Shown piece by piece: positions 1 through 7,823 of a DNA stretch of 24,896 nucleotides (positions within the stretch are counted from its first letter, which is position 1; each line of letters begins with the position of its first letter). Below the pieces are notes generated by a model. That model was not told the DNA's origin and made no database searches. It saw only the letters and a list, made by a program, of their open reading frames with translations. A program made the translations under genes and the position numbers. Source of the stretch: Paramicrosporidium saccamoebae (Eukaryota > Rozellomycota); the NCBI GenBank assembly GCA_002794465.1, contig MTSL01000020.1, positions 1 to 24,896 of the forward strand. Direction: 5' to 3'.

Positions 1-187
1 TGTTTGTGCGCTTGCGCTTATTATCAGCCTTCTTGAAATACTTTCCACGTGGACTCAGAGTGTTGCAGTTGTTGCAGGCCGGCTTCTTGCACTCCTCGAT
101 CGGAGCAGCGCCAAAGATGTGGGGGAGACTGAGAGCGCTTACGCTGCTGATCAGGACAAAGCTCAAAAACTTGTTAGAGATGAACAT
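1..187 (-). CDS. Secreted Lys/Cys-containing protein, 5' part (runs off left edge)
   Basis: An open frame starts at ATG 187 on the minus strand and is still open at base 1, giving 62 residues. The N-terminus is a good signal peptide: MFISNKFLSFVLISSVSA, followed by a polar, Cys- and Lys-rich mature part containing EECKKPACNNCN and ending in KADNKRKRTN at the edge. A TATAAA lies 55 nt upstream (241-246). The CKKPxC motif and the basic composition resemble the CKKP-repeat protein at 8792-9361, so it probably belongs to the same class of secreted cationic proteins. Function is unknown. The plus-strand frame over the same bases is taken to be a shadow because it lacks a comparable N-terminus. Confidence 0.6.
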   Translation of the reverse strand, partial: MFISNKFLSFVLISSVSALSLPHIFGAAPIEECKKPACNNCNTLSPRGKYFKKADNKRKRTN

Positions 188-240
188 TTTCAACTGCTTA
201 GTCACGCTTTCGCGATACTCAACACGCACTTTGCGGCCTC

Positions 241-246
241 TTTATA
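241..246 (-). promoter_or_regulatory. TATA box of the left-edge secreted gene
   Basis: TATAAA on the minus strand (TTTATA on plus), 55 nt before the ATG at 187. Similar elements precede other secreted basic genes in this window. Confidence 0.4.
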
Positions 247-324
247 GTTGTCAAGACACATGAACTAATCAGGAAAATCTATTCAAATCAAAATTACAGT
301 GCTAATACCATAGATGTTGCATAT

Positions 325-2919
325 TTAGTTAGAGTGTTCCAATACATTCACAAAAGATTCAAATACAGTGTTGAACGGATGGCTCCACCATTTGGGATCT
401 TTTCTAAAAACTGACCATCTGGGCCCACCCTTTGGCTTTGCGGTCGCAATCCTCTCGAACAGCGAATCTATTTCATCCGGACAATGTCGGCGGTTAAATA
501 TTAAATAGCGAGCCCAGGCATCACCAATGTTAGGATCCGCTGCAGCGGCGCGTTCATAGTACTCACGAGCCGATGGCAGGTTCCTCTCCAGCTCCATGAG
601 CTGAGCAACGGCTGAGAATACAAGCGCATCATTTCCACAGCGTCTTATTGCTTCCATTGCCTTTGCCTTTCGAAGGGGTCGTGGCTCTATAGAAATGGCC
701 GTGAACCATAGAATGCTGTCAGTGGGACATTTATGCAGACCGCGCGTAAGAAGAGATCGCGCCTGCGGGAGTGATTCCAGTTGAAGCTCCAATTCCACCG
801 AGGCCATCCAAAGCGCAGCAGAATCTGGAAGCATTTGGCGTCCACGCTCCAGGATTGCACGGGCCCTCATCTGCTGGGTGGCGGCAAGATGATTGGCGCA
901 CTCCTTTAAGATTGATGGAGATTGAGGACATGCGACAAGAGCACGCTCCCATTGACTAGAGTCCAATTGGCACGACAGCAACCACAGGAGGTCGGATTTG
1001 GGAAATATGGACAAGCCGGCTTGAAGAGTCTTGATTGCAGCATCCGGCTGGCCTAGACGGAGTTCCAGCTTGGCACGCTTCCTGAATAGGGTCTCGGACT
1101 GAATAACATTGGATGCCGCATCCAGAATATTCTTTGCAGTCTGTAAATCTCCACCGTCGACATGGAATTTGGCTGCATGGACCCACAACTCTTCCGATTG
1201 TGGATTTACAGCAATCGCCCTCTTTAAGATAGAATCATCACCAGTGGCGTTTGAATATAAAGTCCATAATTTTACAGAGCTAGGACAGGCAGAGAGTGCA
1301 GCCTCATATAATGAAGAAATCTCCTGTGTGTTGGCTGAGACATTAATCAATCTTATCCACATGTCGTCTCTCTCAGGGTGTTGTGCAGTGGCAATTTTCA
1401 GAAGCGTCCTTGAAACATGCTGAGCACCTTCTGCAAGAGCAGCTTCTGATTCTAATGCCAGGACCTGAGCGCTGTCATTTGCAGAATCGCTCTGCTCGCG
1501 TTTCCAAATTTCTTGAACAATTGCTTCTGCACAGAGCACATCTCCGCCATGTTCACAATTAATCGCCTCACGCATCCAATCACTTTGACTAAGGGCTGCA
1601 CTTTGTTGTGAGAGTTCTGATACGGCACGAGCGACGATTTTTTGAACAATTCCACCTTCATTCCCATGCGCTTCTTCGAGTCGAGCGGCTGCCATCCAGA
1701 CCATCAGGCTATTTGGATTCAGTTGTCGGGCTTTGTTTAGAATCTTTTGCGCATTTTCACGACTTTCGAGTCTGGCAAATGCAATCCAAAGCTCAGAGCT
1801 CTGTGGACAGACCTCCACCGCCTTTGATAATAGTACACGAGCATCTTCCGAATCCTCTTCGCGTTCGACCAAAGCCTTCCAGAGATCTATCGATTCTATA
1901 TTCGCTTCAAGGCCCTTTCGCAGAACCTTTTTGGCTTGAGCAGCGTCCTTTTCCATATTCGCCGCCCGAATCCACAGTTGAGGCGATTGTGGCAAATGCT
2001 GAAGAGCACGAGCCAGTATGATAGGCGATTCATTCGATGGGGAGATACGGACCGCGTCTACCCAGATATCTTCACTATCCGGACACGCCTCTAGTGCTTC
2101 AGCTAGCACAGCCCTAGCTTGTTTCATATTTCCTGCAACTTCCTCAACCCTCGCAGCGGCAATCCAAGCCGCTGAATTGAGCGGATTTGTATTTACGGCG
2201 CTTCGAAGCAATGCTCTTGCTCTCTTTATGTCATTGACCTGTCCACTCGCCGTTGTTTGCTCCTCTAAGCCTGCCAGATATCCAGCTGGATCAATGCTTG
2301 CCTGTGTTCCAACACCTTCCGCCATGTCAAGACGTGCTCCAAGGACTCTCTCACGGGCTTCGCCTACTGTGCGAAAGTCTGGGTCGTCGTCCAGTGTCTT
2401 CATGGTACTTCCTACCAAGACAGAATCTGGCACCGGCGTGTATCGCTCCTTTTCATTCGACTTTTTCGCCCGCTTGGCAATAAAGTCTCCTGATTCTGGC
2501 AAGTGTGCCCATTCATCCGCTGTAACCTGGCGAAGCTTGAGCTTTTCAGCAGCAAACAGCATGGCTGGGTCATTGTTATTGACCACCTTTTTCTGCACTA
2601 TGGTCTTTCTATTTCCGCGTCTTTCACGCATCTTGGCTTCAATCTCTGCAAAAATAAAGTCTGCCTCTTCATCATCCGCTCCCAGCGGTCCCTGTGCAGC
2701 GAGTAATCCTTCTTCGTTCTCGGCCTCGTCGGGACGATCCTCGGCAGTGGGCGCTACTGCCGCCACTGCAACAGAGCTCCCTGGGCCAAGGTCAGGCCGA
2801 GTTACAAAGCCTTGGGCACCACGACCAGCACCAGCAACATAACCTGCGGGCGCGGCCTTTCCGAGAAAGTCCTTGACGCTTCGACCAGTCATTTCAAGGG
2901 ATTCTTCCCTGGTTGCCAA
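325..2919 (-). CDS. PRP6: Pre-mRNA-processing factor 6 (PRP6/PRPF6), U4/U6.U5 tri-snRNP
   Basis: 864 residues, single exon. PRP6 is a tri-snRNP scaffold that bridges U5 and U4/U6 in the nucleus. The N-terminal PRP1 region is clear: DFLGKAAPAGYVAGAGRGA, then FVTRPDLGPG, an acidic DDEEADFIFAEIEAKM stretch, and EWAHLPESGD followed by YTPVPDSVL, each matching the order in human PRPF6. From about residue 220 to the C-terminus there are tandem HAT/TPR-like helical repeats with the typical W-A-R-E spacing (LWIRAANME, LWKALVEREE, LWIAFARLES, WMAAARLEE). Length is slightly below yeast (899) and human (941). The start may instead be Met10 (base 2892): human PRPF6 has about as few residues before its FLG motif, and a CCCTGG element then falls just upstream. 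An antisense 274-codon plus-strand frame is a shadow. Confidence 0.93.
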   Translation of the reverse strand: MATREESLEMTGRSVKDFLGKAAPAGYVAGAGRGAQGFVTRPDLGPGSSVAVAAVAPTAEDRPDEAENEEGLLAAQGPLGADDEEADFIFAEIEAKMRERRGNRKTIVQKKVVNNNDPAMLFAAEKLKLRQVTADEWAHLPESGDFIAKRAKKSNEKERYTPVPDSVLVGSTMKTLDDDPDFRTVGEARERVLGARLDMAEGVGTQASIDPAGYLAGLEEQTTASGQVNDIKRARALLRSAVNTNPLNSAAWIAAARVEEVAGNMKQARAVLAEALEACPDSEDIWVDAVRISPSNESPIILARALQHLPQSPQLWIRAANMEKDAAQAKKVLRKGLEANIESIDLWKALVEREEDSEDARVLLSKAVEVCPQSSELWIAFARLESRENAQKILNKARQLNPNSLMVWMAAARLEEAHGNEGGIVQKIVARAVSELSQQSAALSQSDWMREAINCEHGGDVLCAEAIVQEIWKREQSDSANDSAQVLALESEAALAEGAQHVSRTLLKIATAQHPERDDMWIRLINVSANTQEISSLYEAALSACPSSVKLWTLYSNATGDDSILKRAIAVNPQSEELWVHAAKFHVDGGDLQTAKNILDAASNVIQSETLFRKRAKLELRLGQPDAAIKTLQAGLSIFPKSDLLWLLSCQLDSSQWERALVACPQSPSILKECANHLAATQQMRARAILERGRQMLPDSAALWMASVELELQLESLPQARSLLTRGLHKCPTDSILWFTAISIEPRPLRKAKAMEAIRRCGNDALVFSAVAQLMELERNLPSAREYYERAAAADPNIGDAWARYLIFNRRHCPDEIDSLFERIATAKPKGGPRWSVFRKDPKWWSHPFNTVFESFVNVLEHSN

Positions 2920-3008
2920 ATGAGGATTGCCTGATCAATACCGTTTGAAAGTTTACGTCCTGCATACTAGGATTCGGCAAAGTTGGAGAAGCCATTAAAG
3001 ATTGGGCT

Positions 3009-3092
3009 TACAGTGACGGCCTGTGATTTAACAATTCTCAACATTATGTCTACAGTGACAGCTCGCAATTTAGCAATCCTCAACATTATTGA
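3009..3092. repeat. Two-copy 42-bp tandem duplication
   Basis: Copy 1 is 3009-3050 and copy 2 is 3051-3092. Both begin TACAGTGAC and share ATTTA(A/G)CAAT(T/C)CTCAACATTAT. They differ at several positions, so the duplication is not recent. It lies in the PRP6/FYV7 divergent spacer. Confidence 0.8.
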
Positions 3093-3313
3093 TGTACAAC
3101 CCAACCCAACTCAACACCAAGACAGACTATTTGCTTCAAAACTATTTTGATCAATCCTGTGATCTGAACTGGTATTACACACAATATGGTGCTGAGCAAG
3201 AATGTAAATTTTCGAGTAAGAAAGATTAGATTAATATATTAAACCCTTTCTTGGGTTTTTACTATAGGTACAGACCCCACACCAAGATGTTATCCGGAGT
3301 TTATCTCGTCCAT

Positions 3314-3323
3314 CCCTGGACAA
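3314..3323 (+). promoter_or_regulatory. CCCTGGACAA promoter element (FYV7)
   Basis: CCCTGGACAA lies 22 nt before the FYV7 ATG. Near-identical CCCTGGTCAA occurs upstream of RPS14 and importin-alpha in this window, hence a candidate shared core element. Confidence 0.4.
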
Positions 3324-3335
3324 GCCCGCCCAACC

Positions 3336-3785
3336 ATGGGGAAGCGAATTTTTGACCCTACCACAGTAGCAGCTCGCAGACTTGAATCTGAAAAGAAGCA
3401 AGCACACCGTATCCGTCTCAAGAAGCAGCTTGAGCGGGCCCACAAGAAGCTGGCGGCGGCCTCCACACCCTCCCCCGCTCTAGTACCCGCCATTGAGGAG
3501 GCCGTCTTGCATCTTGATGTACCCACACCCCGAGCCACCTCTGGACCAAACCGACCCAACCCCGCACAACGGGCACTAACGAAACGCGAAGAGCGTCTCA
3601 GTGTGATGCGAGAGGAGGCCGAGGAGAGGGACCGAGAAATTAAGAAAAAGGAGAGGGCACAGAACAGACAGCGGTTTTTGCGGGAGAGAACGCATCGAAA
3701 GTTGACGGCGACAACAAAAAAAGGCCAGCCGAGGCTTGGAAAGCATATTGATGTGCTGTTAGAAAGAATACAGAAAGGAAAATAA
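3336..3785 (+). CDS. FYV7: FYV7-like rRNA-processing protein
   Basis: 149 residues, highly basic and coiled-coil-like, almost the length of yeast Fyv7 (151). The family is nucleolar and acts in small-subunit (18S) pre-rRNA processing. The diagnostic region is the C-terminus: RTHRKLTATTKKGQPRLGKH followed by IDVLLERIQ, which lines up with the yeast RTRTGQPLMGPKIEDLLDKIK block, after a Lys/Glu/Arg helix (EERDREIKKKERAQNRQRF). The start MGKRIF has a good -3 A. The stop TAA is embedded in AATAAA (3781-3786), so the 3' UTR must be very short. The kinase gene follows 52 bp downstream on the same strand. Confidence 0.75.
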   Translation: MGKRIFDPTTVAARRLESEKKQAHRIRLKKQLERAHKKLAAASTPSPALVPAIEEAVLHLDVPTPRATSGPNRPNPAQRALTKREERLSVMREEAEERDREIKKKERAQNRQRFLRERTHRKLTATTKKGQPRLGKHIDVLLERIQKGK

Positions 3786-3786
3786 A
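3781..3786 (+). terminator. AATAAA overlapping the FYV7 stop codon
   Basis: AATAAA includes the TAA stop at 3783-3785. The same arrangement is seen at 14280-14285. Confidence 0.55.
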
Positions 3787-3837
3787 GTGTGTTGATTGGT
3801 GGGCGGGATTGTTTGCGCTAACAGAGCGTGTTCGGTG

Positions 3838-5411
3838 ATGCCTGGGATAGTGCGTGCAGCGACCATCGATGCTGTCGGATTAGTGAGAGAGGAGAACGAT
3901 GGAGAAGAGGAGTATGATGTGGAGGACATTCTGAGTGCTTATCGATATGACACGGCAAAGCCGGCTGCTGTCCATTCCTATGACGATTTAGTTATGGCTA
4001 TCAATTCCCAAAAGACTACCGTCTTCAAGCCGCATGAGCCACCAAAGGCTGGCAAGTTGCGTAGATTCTTTTCAAAGTTGAATTTGCGAGCATCTGGTAA
4101 GATGGCTGATGAAATTTTGAGTAAATAGATTGGATGTTTGGCAAGAGGAAGGCAAAGCCAGAGGCGTCAGACAATGCGCTTGAAGGCGCACCGGAAGGGG
4201 ACACGCATATAATAGGCTTGCCTGAGAATTGTGCTCATAATATTCATGTTACATGCGATGAACAGTCGCATGAACTCAAGGTAGCATTTATTCTATGGTT
4301 CTAAGAAACACAGGGACTCCCTGATGAATGGAAAACATTGCTGGATACTTCAGGCATCACAGCTGTAGAGGTTGCAGAAAGACCAGATGCCATATTGGAT
4401 GTCTTGCATTTATACCATGAAATTAACCAGCCTGTAATTGAGGAGGTCGATACGGAACGATTTACCCTGAATCCACCAATGACAGAAATGACTGCGAGAA
4501 GCTCTTCGGTGGGGCAATCGCTCCGTAAGACATCAGTGGAGCTTGCCAGTGTAATGAGCCAGCTTGAAGAATCTTGCAAGTGTGCAGATCCCCGCCTAAC
4601 ATACTCAGAGTTTAAAAAGATTGGACAGGGTGCCTCGGGCGGTGTATTTCGGGCCAAAGATCTTGCCACAGGCCAGTTTGTTGCTCTAAAACAGATCAAC
4701 TTGCGACAACAGCCTCGGAAGGACATGATCATAAGTGAACTGAATGTGCTTCGAACCGTGCAACACGATAATATTGTGAGATTTATTGACAGTTTTTTGT
4801 GGGAAGAAGATTTGTGGACCGTCATGGAATACATGGAGGGAGGCAGTCTGACCCAAATTGTGACGGCGGTCTACATGACAGAGACGCAAATTGCCACAAT
4901 CTTGCGAGAAGTGCTCCGCGGGCTCGTTCATCTCCATTCCTCAAACATTATCCATCGAGACATCAAGAGCGACAATGTCCTTTTAACACCATCCGGTGCG
5001 GTAAAACTGACCGACTTTGGCTTCTCTGCCGTCACTAATGCCGCAAACACACGCTGCAGCATGGTAGGCACGCCATACTGGATGGCACCTGAGGTGGTTG
5101 CGCGTCGTCCTTATGGAGTGGGAATCGACATATGGTCATTGGGCATTATGTTGATCGAGATGGTGGATGGGGAGCCACCGTATCTTAATGAAAATCCTAT
5201 TAGGGCGCTCTACTTGATCGCAACCAATGGAACGCCGCAGTTACAACAGAGCGAAAAGGCGTCAGGAGGACTGAAGGACTTTTTGCTAGAGTGTCTACAG
5301 ACTGATCCTGAACTGAGGCCAGACGCCCAGCAGCTCTTGAAGCATCCGTTTTTGCTGAAAGCCACCGACCACGCGTGTCTGGTGTCTGCAGTGGAGGCTG
5401 CAAAGAATTAG
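3838..5411 (+). CDS. p21-activated kinase (PAK/STE20 family), three exons
   Basis: Ser/Thr kinase activated by Cdc42/Rac. Proposed exons are 3838-4096, 4129-4280 and 4314-5411, giving 502 residues, close to PAK1 (545). A CRIB motif lies at about residues 114-127 (IIGLPENCAHNIHV; the usual Phe is Cys), followed across the second intron by GLPDEW, exactly the PAK spacing (HVGFD...TGMPEQW). Kinase domain about 238-490: Gly loop GQGASGG (241-247), VALK Lys263, HRDIKSDN from 351, DFG 371, GTPYWMAPE from 389. The activation-loop Thr of most PAKs is Ser (CSMVGTPYW). The first exon is less certain: its ORF ends at 4128, but GTAAG at 4097 and TAG at 4126-4128 bound a 32-nt in-frame intron, and otherwise only 5 bp would separate two genes. 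The alternative is a kinase starting at ATG 4134 (414 residues). Confidence 0.88.
4097..4128 (+). other. Proposed 32-nt intron 1 of the PAK gene
   Basis: Donor GTAAGA, branch-like CTGAT at 4105-4109, acceptor AATAG. Removal joins ...RAS to DWMFGK in frame (phase 1). It contains the TAG that would otherwise end the upstream frame. Confidence 0.6.
4281..4313 (+). other. 33-nt intron 2 of the PAK gene
   Basis: Donor GTAGCA, acceptor ACACAG, phase 0. Splicing restores the CRIB-to-GLPDEW spacing of PAK kinases without gaps. Confidence 0.85.
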
Positions 5412-5440
5412 CACATGCACATAGGAGGAGACAGGTCAAT

Positions 5441-6526
5441 TTAGTGAATAAAACGAAGGAGCATCCCGTCAAAGCCGACGAGGACACGTCCTGGAATGTA
5501 TTTGAGCTTTCCGATCACACCATCAGTAATCTCAATGCCGCGTTCCTTGTCAAGACGATGTTGGAATCCGTAATAGTCGATCCGATGGGACATGCCCACC
5601 AACACGCTGGTCTTTGGATCTAGTTCCTTAATAAATGGTTCGGTTTGCGGCCAGCAGTAGTGGCTCAAATAGCTCTTGTTTTCCAAGAGACAATCAACAA
5701 TCAACACTTCAGTTGGCGATCCCATTACGAGCTGCTGGGACTCCTTTGGGACGCCACTAATGTCGGAAAAGTAAGACAGTCCGCCAACACGGAAGCCGTT
5801 GGCAAAATAGTCCTTTCCATCAGAATGACAGCCATGCAACAGCCTGACCGGCATTACCTCCAGCTCGCCAATTGTGGCCAAGACGCCCGACTCGATAGTA
5901 TGGAACATGAGTGCTGGCACCTCCCCTCCTCCTGTTGCCAGCCTCCGATCTACCAAATACGGAAAAGCCTTCTTAACCACCTCAAATGTATCTGCATCAC
6001 AATATACATTGACCGTTTCCTGGATCGAGGGAAAATGTCCCGCCCAATGCCGCAAGTCATCCAGTCCCAGAATGGCATCCGCATGACCGTGGGTGAGCAA
6101 AACACCATCCAAGACTCGAACGCCTGCACGAAGCATCCGCTCCGTGTTGGTGTAAAAAGTTTTGCCACAGTCAATAAGAATGCTGTGGAGGGTGCCGTCG
6201 CTGTGTCGATATCGAAGCACAGCCGAGGGATTTGTGCGACGGTTCCTTGTCGCTCCAGTGAGATGAGCCGGTGGTCCGCCATGCTTCCTGGTGTACTCTG
6301 CCGAACGTTCGAGTCTACCCGCTGCATCAAGACATACTTTGCACGCTGCATCACTGTCCATGGCAAGACACGCCACACTTGGTACACTGGAGGAGGTGCC
6401 TGCACCCACCAACAGCAATTCCTCCACAACTCCCATTGTACTTGTTGGAATGTCGACAATGTCAATATCTGGAATGCCCTCCATCGGCCGTATTATCACT
6501 TCGGTTCGTCCCATTTGGGTTGGCAT
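5441..6526 (-). CDS. Metallo-beta-lactamase-fold hydrolase, PhnP-like
   Basis: 361 residues from the chosen Met (6526). Family hallmarks in order: ELLLVGAGTSSSVP, CKVC with a following TRNRRTNPSAVL segment (the CxxC and N-x-R-x-NPS signature of this eukaryotic/PhnP-like branch), SILIDCGKTF, LLTHGHADAILGLDDLR (metal-binding H146, H148, D150), an LLHGCH segment, YFSDISG, LIVDCL and GMSHRIDY near the end. It is probably a Zn-dependent phosphodiesterase-type hydrolase; substrate unknown. The frame is open upstream to 6682 but that part is antisense to PEX12 exon 1. Start candidates are 6526 and 6436 (both -3 A); 6436 would begin 7 residues before the GAGTSS block, as in many relatives. It converges with the kinase, only 29 bp between stops. 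Confidence 0.85.
   Translation of the reverse strand: MPTQMGRTEVIIRPMEGIPDIDIVDIPTSTMGVVEELLLVGAGTSSSVPSVACLAMDSDAACKVCLDAAGRLERSAEYTRKHGGPPAHLTGATRNRRTNPSAVLRYRHSDGTLHSILIDCGKTFYTNTERMLRAGVRVLDGVLLTHGHADAILGLDDLRHWAGHFPSIQETVNVYCDADTFEVVKKAFPYLVDRRLATGGGEVPALMFHTIESGVLATIGELEVMPVRLLHGCHSDGKDYFANGFRVGGLSYFSDISGVPKESQQLVMGSPTEVLIVDCLLENKSYLSHYCWPQTEPFIKELDPKTSVLVGMSHRIDYYGFQHRLDKERGIEITDGVIGKLKYIPGRVLVGFDGMLLRFIH
5447..5452 (+). terminator. Kinase AATAAA inside the opposite-strand hydrolase gene
   Basis: The first AATAAA after the kinase stop (5411) lies inside the last codons of the minus-strand hydrolase (stop 5441-5443). The two mRNAs therefore probably overlap at their 3' ends. Confidence 0.5.
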
Positions 6527-6534
6527 CCTGGTCG
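6522..6534 (+). promoter_or_regulatory. CCTGGTC element upstream of PEX12
   Basis: GCATCCTGGTCGG ends 6 nt before the PEX12 ATG (6541) and overlaps the start region of the divergent hydrolase. It resembles the CCCTGGTCAA element at RPS14 and importin-alpha but lacks one C. Confidence 0.25.
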
Positions 6535-6540
6535 GGTGCC

Positions 6541-7499
6541 ATGGAACACGCCTTTCAGTTTGGCGGTCATGGCAGGGCGGTGGATAAGCCGAATATTTTT
6601 GATGTTTCAGCACAAGAGTCCACCAAGGCACTGCTACGACCGGCTTTGCTGCAATTGTATCATGTAAAGATACGTGGTCCACATGAATTATAGTTTGCGG
6701 AACGCAGGTTCCCCTCGAGACGTTTAGCTGTGATGGGTCAGCACTTCGAGGAGCTGTATTTGTTGCTTAATGTGTTGGTGGAGTCAGTGTCGTTGAAAAG
6801 GACCGCAGGGACACTGAGTGAAACGTATTTTGATATTGAGAGAATCGGAGTGAACGGCAAACTGACTCGTCTACAATTGCTGTTCTCGCTATTTGAGACT
6901 GTAATAGGACCATCATATTGCTAAAATTGTAGTGTATTGTTCCATATCTGATTCAGAAGTTAAGGACACATCTTGAAAAGCTCGGGACCAAATCCAAGCT
7001 ATCCTTTTGGGAATGCCGTACCATGAAAATTGGCCCCCTTATTCATGCAATGTACCAAGCAGCTAATTTTGCACTCAAGATGCTCTACATGTTTACCGAC
7101 AGTGCCAGTCCCTCGCTGATAATGTACATGGCTGGGATCCGCTACAATCGACGTGCAGGAACACTGGGTCTATTGACACCGTTGGCTACAGTCATATACG
7201 GCCTGAGGTTTATACAGTGGTGGCAGGAGCAGGGCATTGAAGCACTAAATAGCCGTAATTCTGTGCCAACGGCTCCCACCGATTTTCCCACCGCTGACAG
7301 GTTGTTTGGATTGCCAGAAATCCCCGGAAAGTGTTCTATTTGTAAAAATGTTCCCACAAGACCTGCGGCACTGAGCACTGGCAGAATTTACTGTGAATCG
7401 TGTCTTGGAGATAGTCCATCCTACAAAGAGTCTTACAAATGTCCTGTCACTCTTGAGACTGTAAAAGGATACCGTCTAATATTCCTCGACGAATCATGA
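6541..7499 (+). CDS. PEX12: Peroxin PEX12 (RING peroxin of the import complex), three exons
   Basis: Peroxisomal membrane E3 subunit that, with PEX2 and PEX10, ubiquitinates the PTS1 receptor for recycling. Exons 6541-6663, 6694-6900 and 6933-7499 give 298 residues (human 359). Exon 1 encodes PNIFDVSAQESTKALLRPAL, matching the human [20 protein letters not shown] block. Exon 2 has FEELYLLLNVLVESVSLKRT followed by SETYFDIERI, like human [34 protein letters not shown]. Exon 3 gives VPYLIQKLRTHLEKL, helical membrane segments, FIQWW and a C-terminal RING. The RING keeps five Cys (about 244, 247, 264, 267, 280: CSIC, YCESC, KCPVT) in the degenerate pattern typical of PEX12. Exon 1 overlaps a minus-strand open frame upstream of the hydrolase. 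AATAAA at 7537-7542. Confidence 0.92.
6664..6693 (+). other. 30-nt intron 1 of PEX12
   Basis: Donor GTAAAG, acceptor ATTATAG, phase 0. Removal joins LLQLYH to FAERRF in frame and restores the PEX12 alignment. Shortest intron seen here. Confidence 0.8.
6901..6932 (+). other. 32-nt intron 2 of PEX12
   Basis: Donor GTAATA, branch-like CTAAAA, acceptor TTGTAG, phase 0. Joins LFET to CIVPYLIQKL, continuous in PEX12. Confidence 0.85.
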
Positions 7500-7592
7500 A
7501 AGGTTTTAAGGGGCCGTGAATTATTCCTCGTTGGGTAATAAATCAGCTCATTCGCTTCCAGCTCTCACCCCATAGACTCCACTTCATAGGCC

Positions 7593-7805
7593 TCACTCCA
7601 CGGACCACAGACCAAACTGTCCGTCATCAGGGACGATTTCGTAATGGCCATTAACCAATTTATATCGATAATCCTTTGAGTGCTCATCCCGTCTTCTAGG
7701 CGACACGTACGCCGGAACCGTCTCTTGGGGAACATAGCCTGGCCTCACTCTAGTCTCCTTCCTTATAGTACCATCAGCACGCCGGGATTGACCTTTGTCA
7801 CTCAT
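7593..7805 (-). CDS. PYM: PYM (partner of Y14-Mago), short form
   Basis: 70 residues. Residues 9-36 (RRADGTIRKETRVRPGYVPQ, then ETVPAYVSP) match the Mago/Y14-binding N-terminal domain of human PYM ([26 protein letters not shown]). PYM dissociates the exon-junction complex from mRNA during translation. The C-terminal ribosome/preinitiation-complex-binding half of metazoan PYM (about 200 residues) is absent. The frame ends at GLWSVE and no GTA donor that could extend it was seen. The start is fixed by ATG 7805, which lies only 18 bp from the divergent IWS1 ATG. It converges with PEX12 (93 bp between stops). Confidence 0.82.
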   Translation of the reverse strand: MSDKGQSRRADGTIRKETRVRPGYVPQETVPAYVSPRRRDEHSKDYRYKLVNGHYEIVPDDGQFGLWSVE

Positions 7806-7823
7806 CTCACCCAGGGTGGAAGG
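7806..7823. promoter_or_regulatory. 18-bp bidirectional spacer PYM / IWS1
   Basis: The whole region between the two ATGs is 18 bp and contains CACCCAGGGTGG, a near-palindrome with the CCCTGG core on the minus strand 9 nt before the PYM start. Confidence 0.5.

Larger units (their letters stand above)
2920..3335. other. Spacer between PRP6 and FYV7 (divergent promoters)
   Basis: About 415 bases with no supported gene. It holds a 42-bp tandem duplication (3009-3092), AT-rich sequence, and close to the FYV7 ATG a CCCTGGACAA element. Confidence 0.6.

Noticed and set aside
2018-2842. 274-codon plus-strand frame
   Set aside because: Antisense shadow of PRP6, whose conserved blocks are on the minus strand.
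5645-6667. 340-codon plus-strand frame
   Set aside because: Antisense of the metallo-hydrolase, with no recognisable domain; the real plus-strand coding at its end (PEX12 exon 1) is in a different frame.
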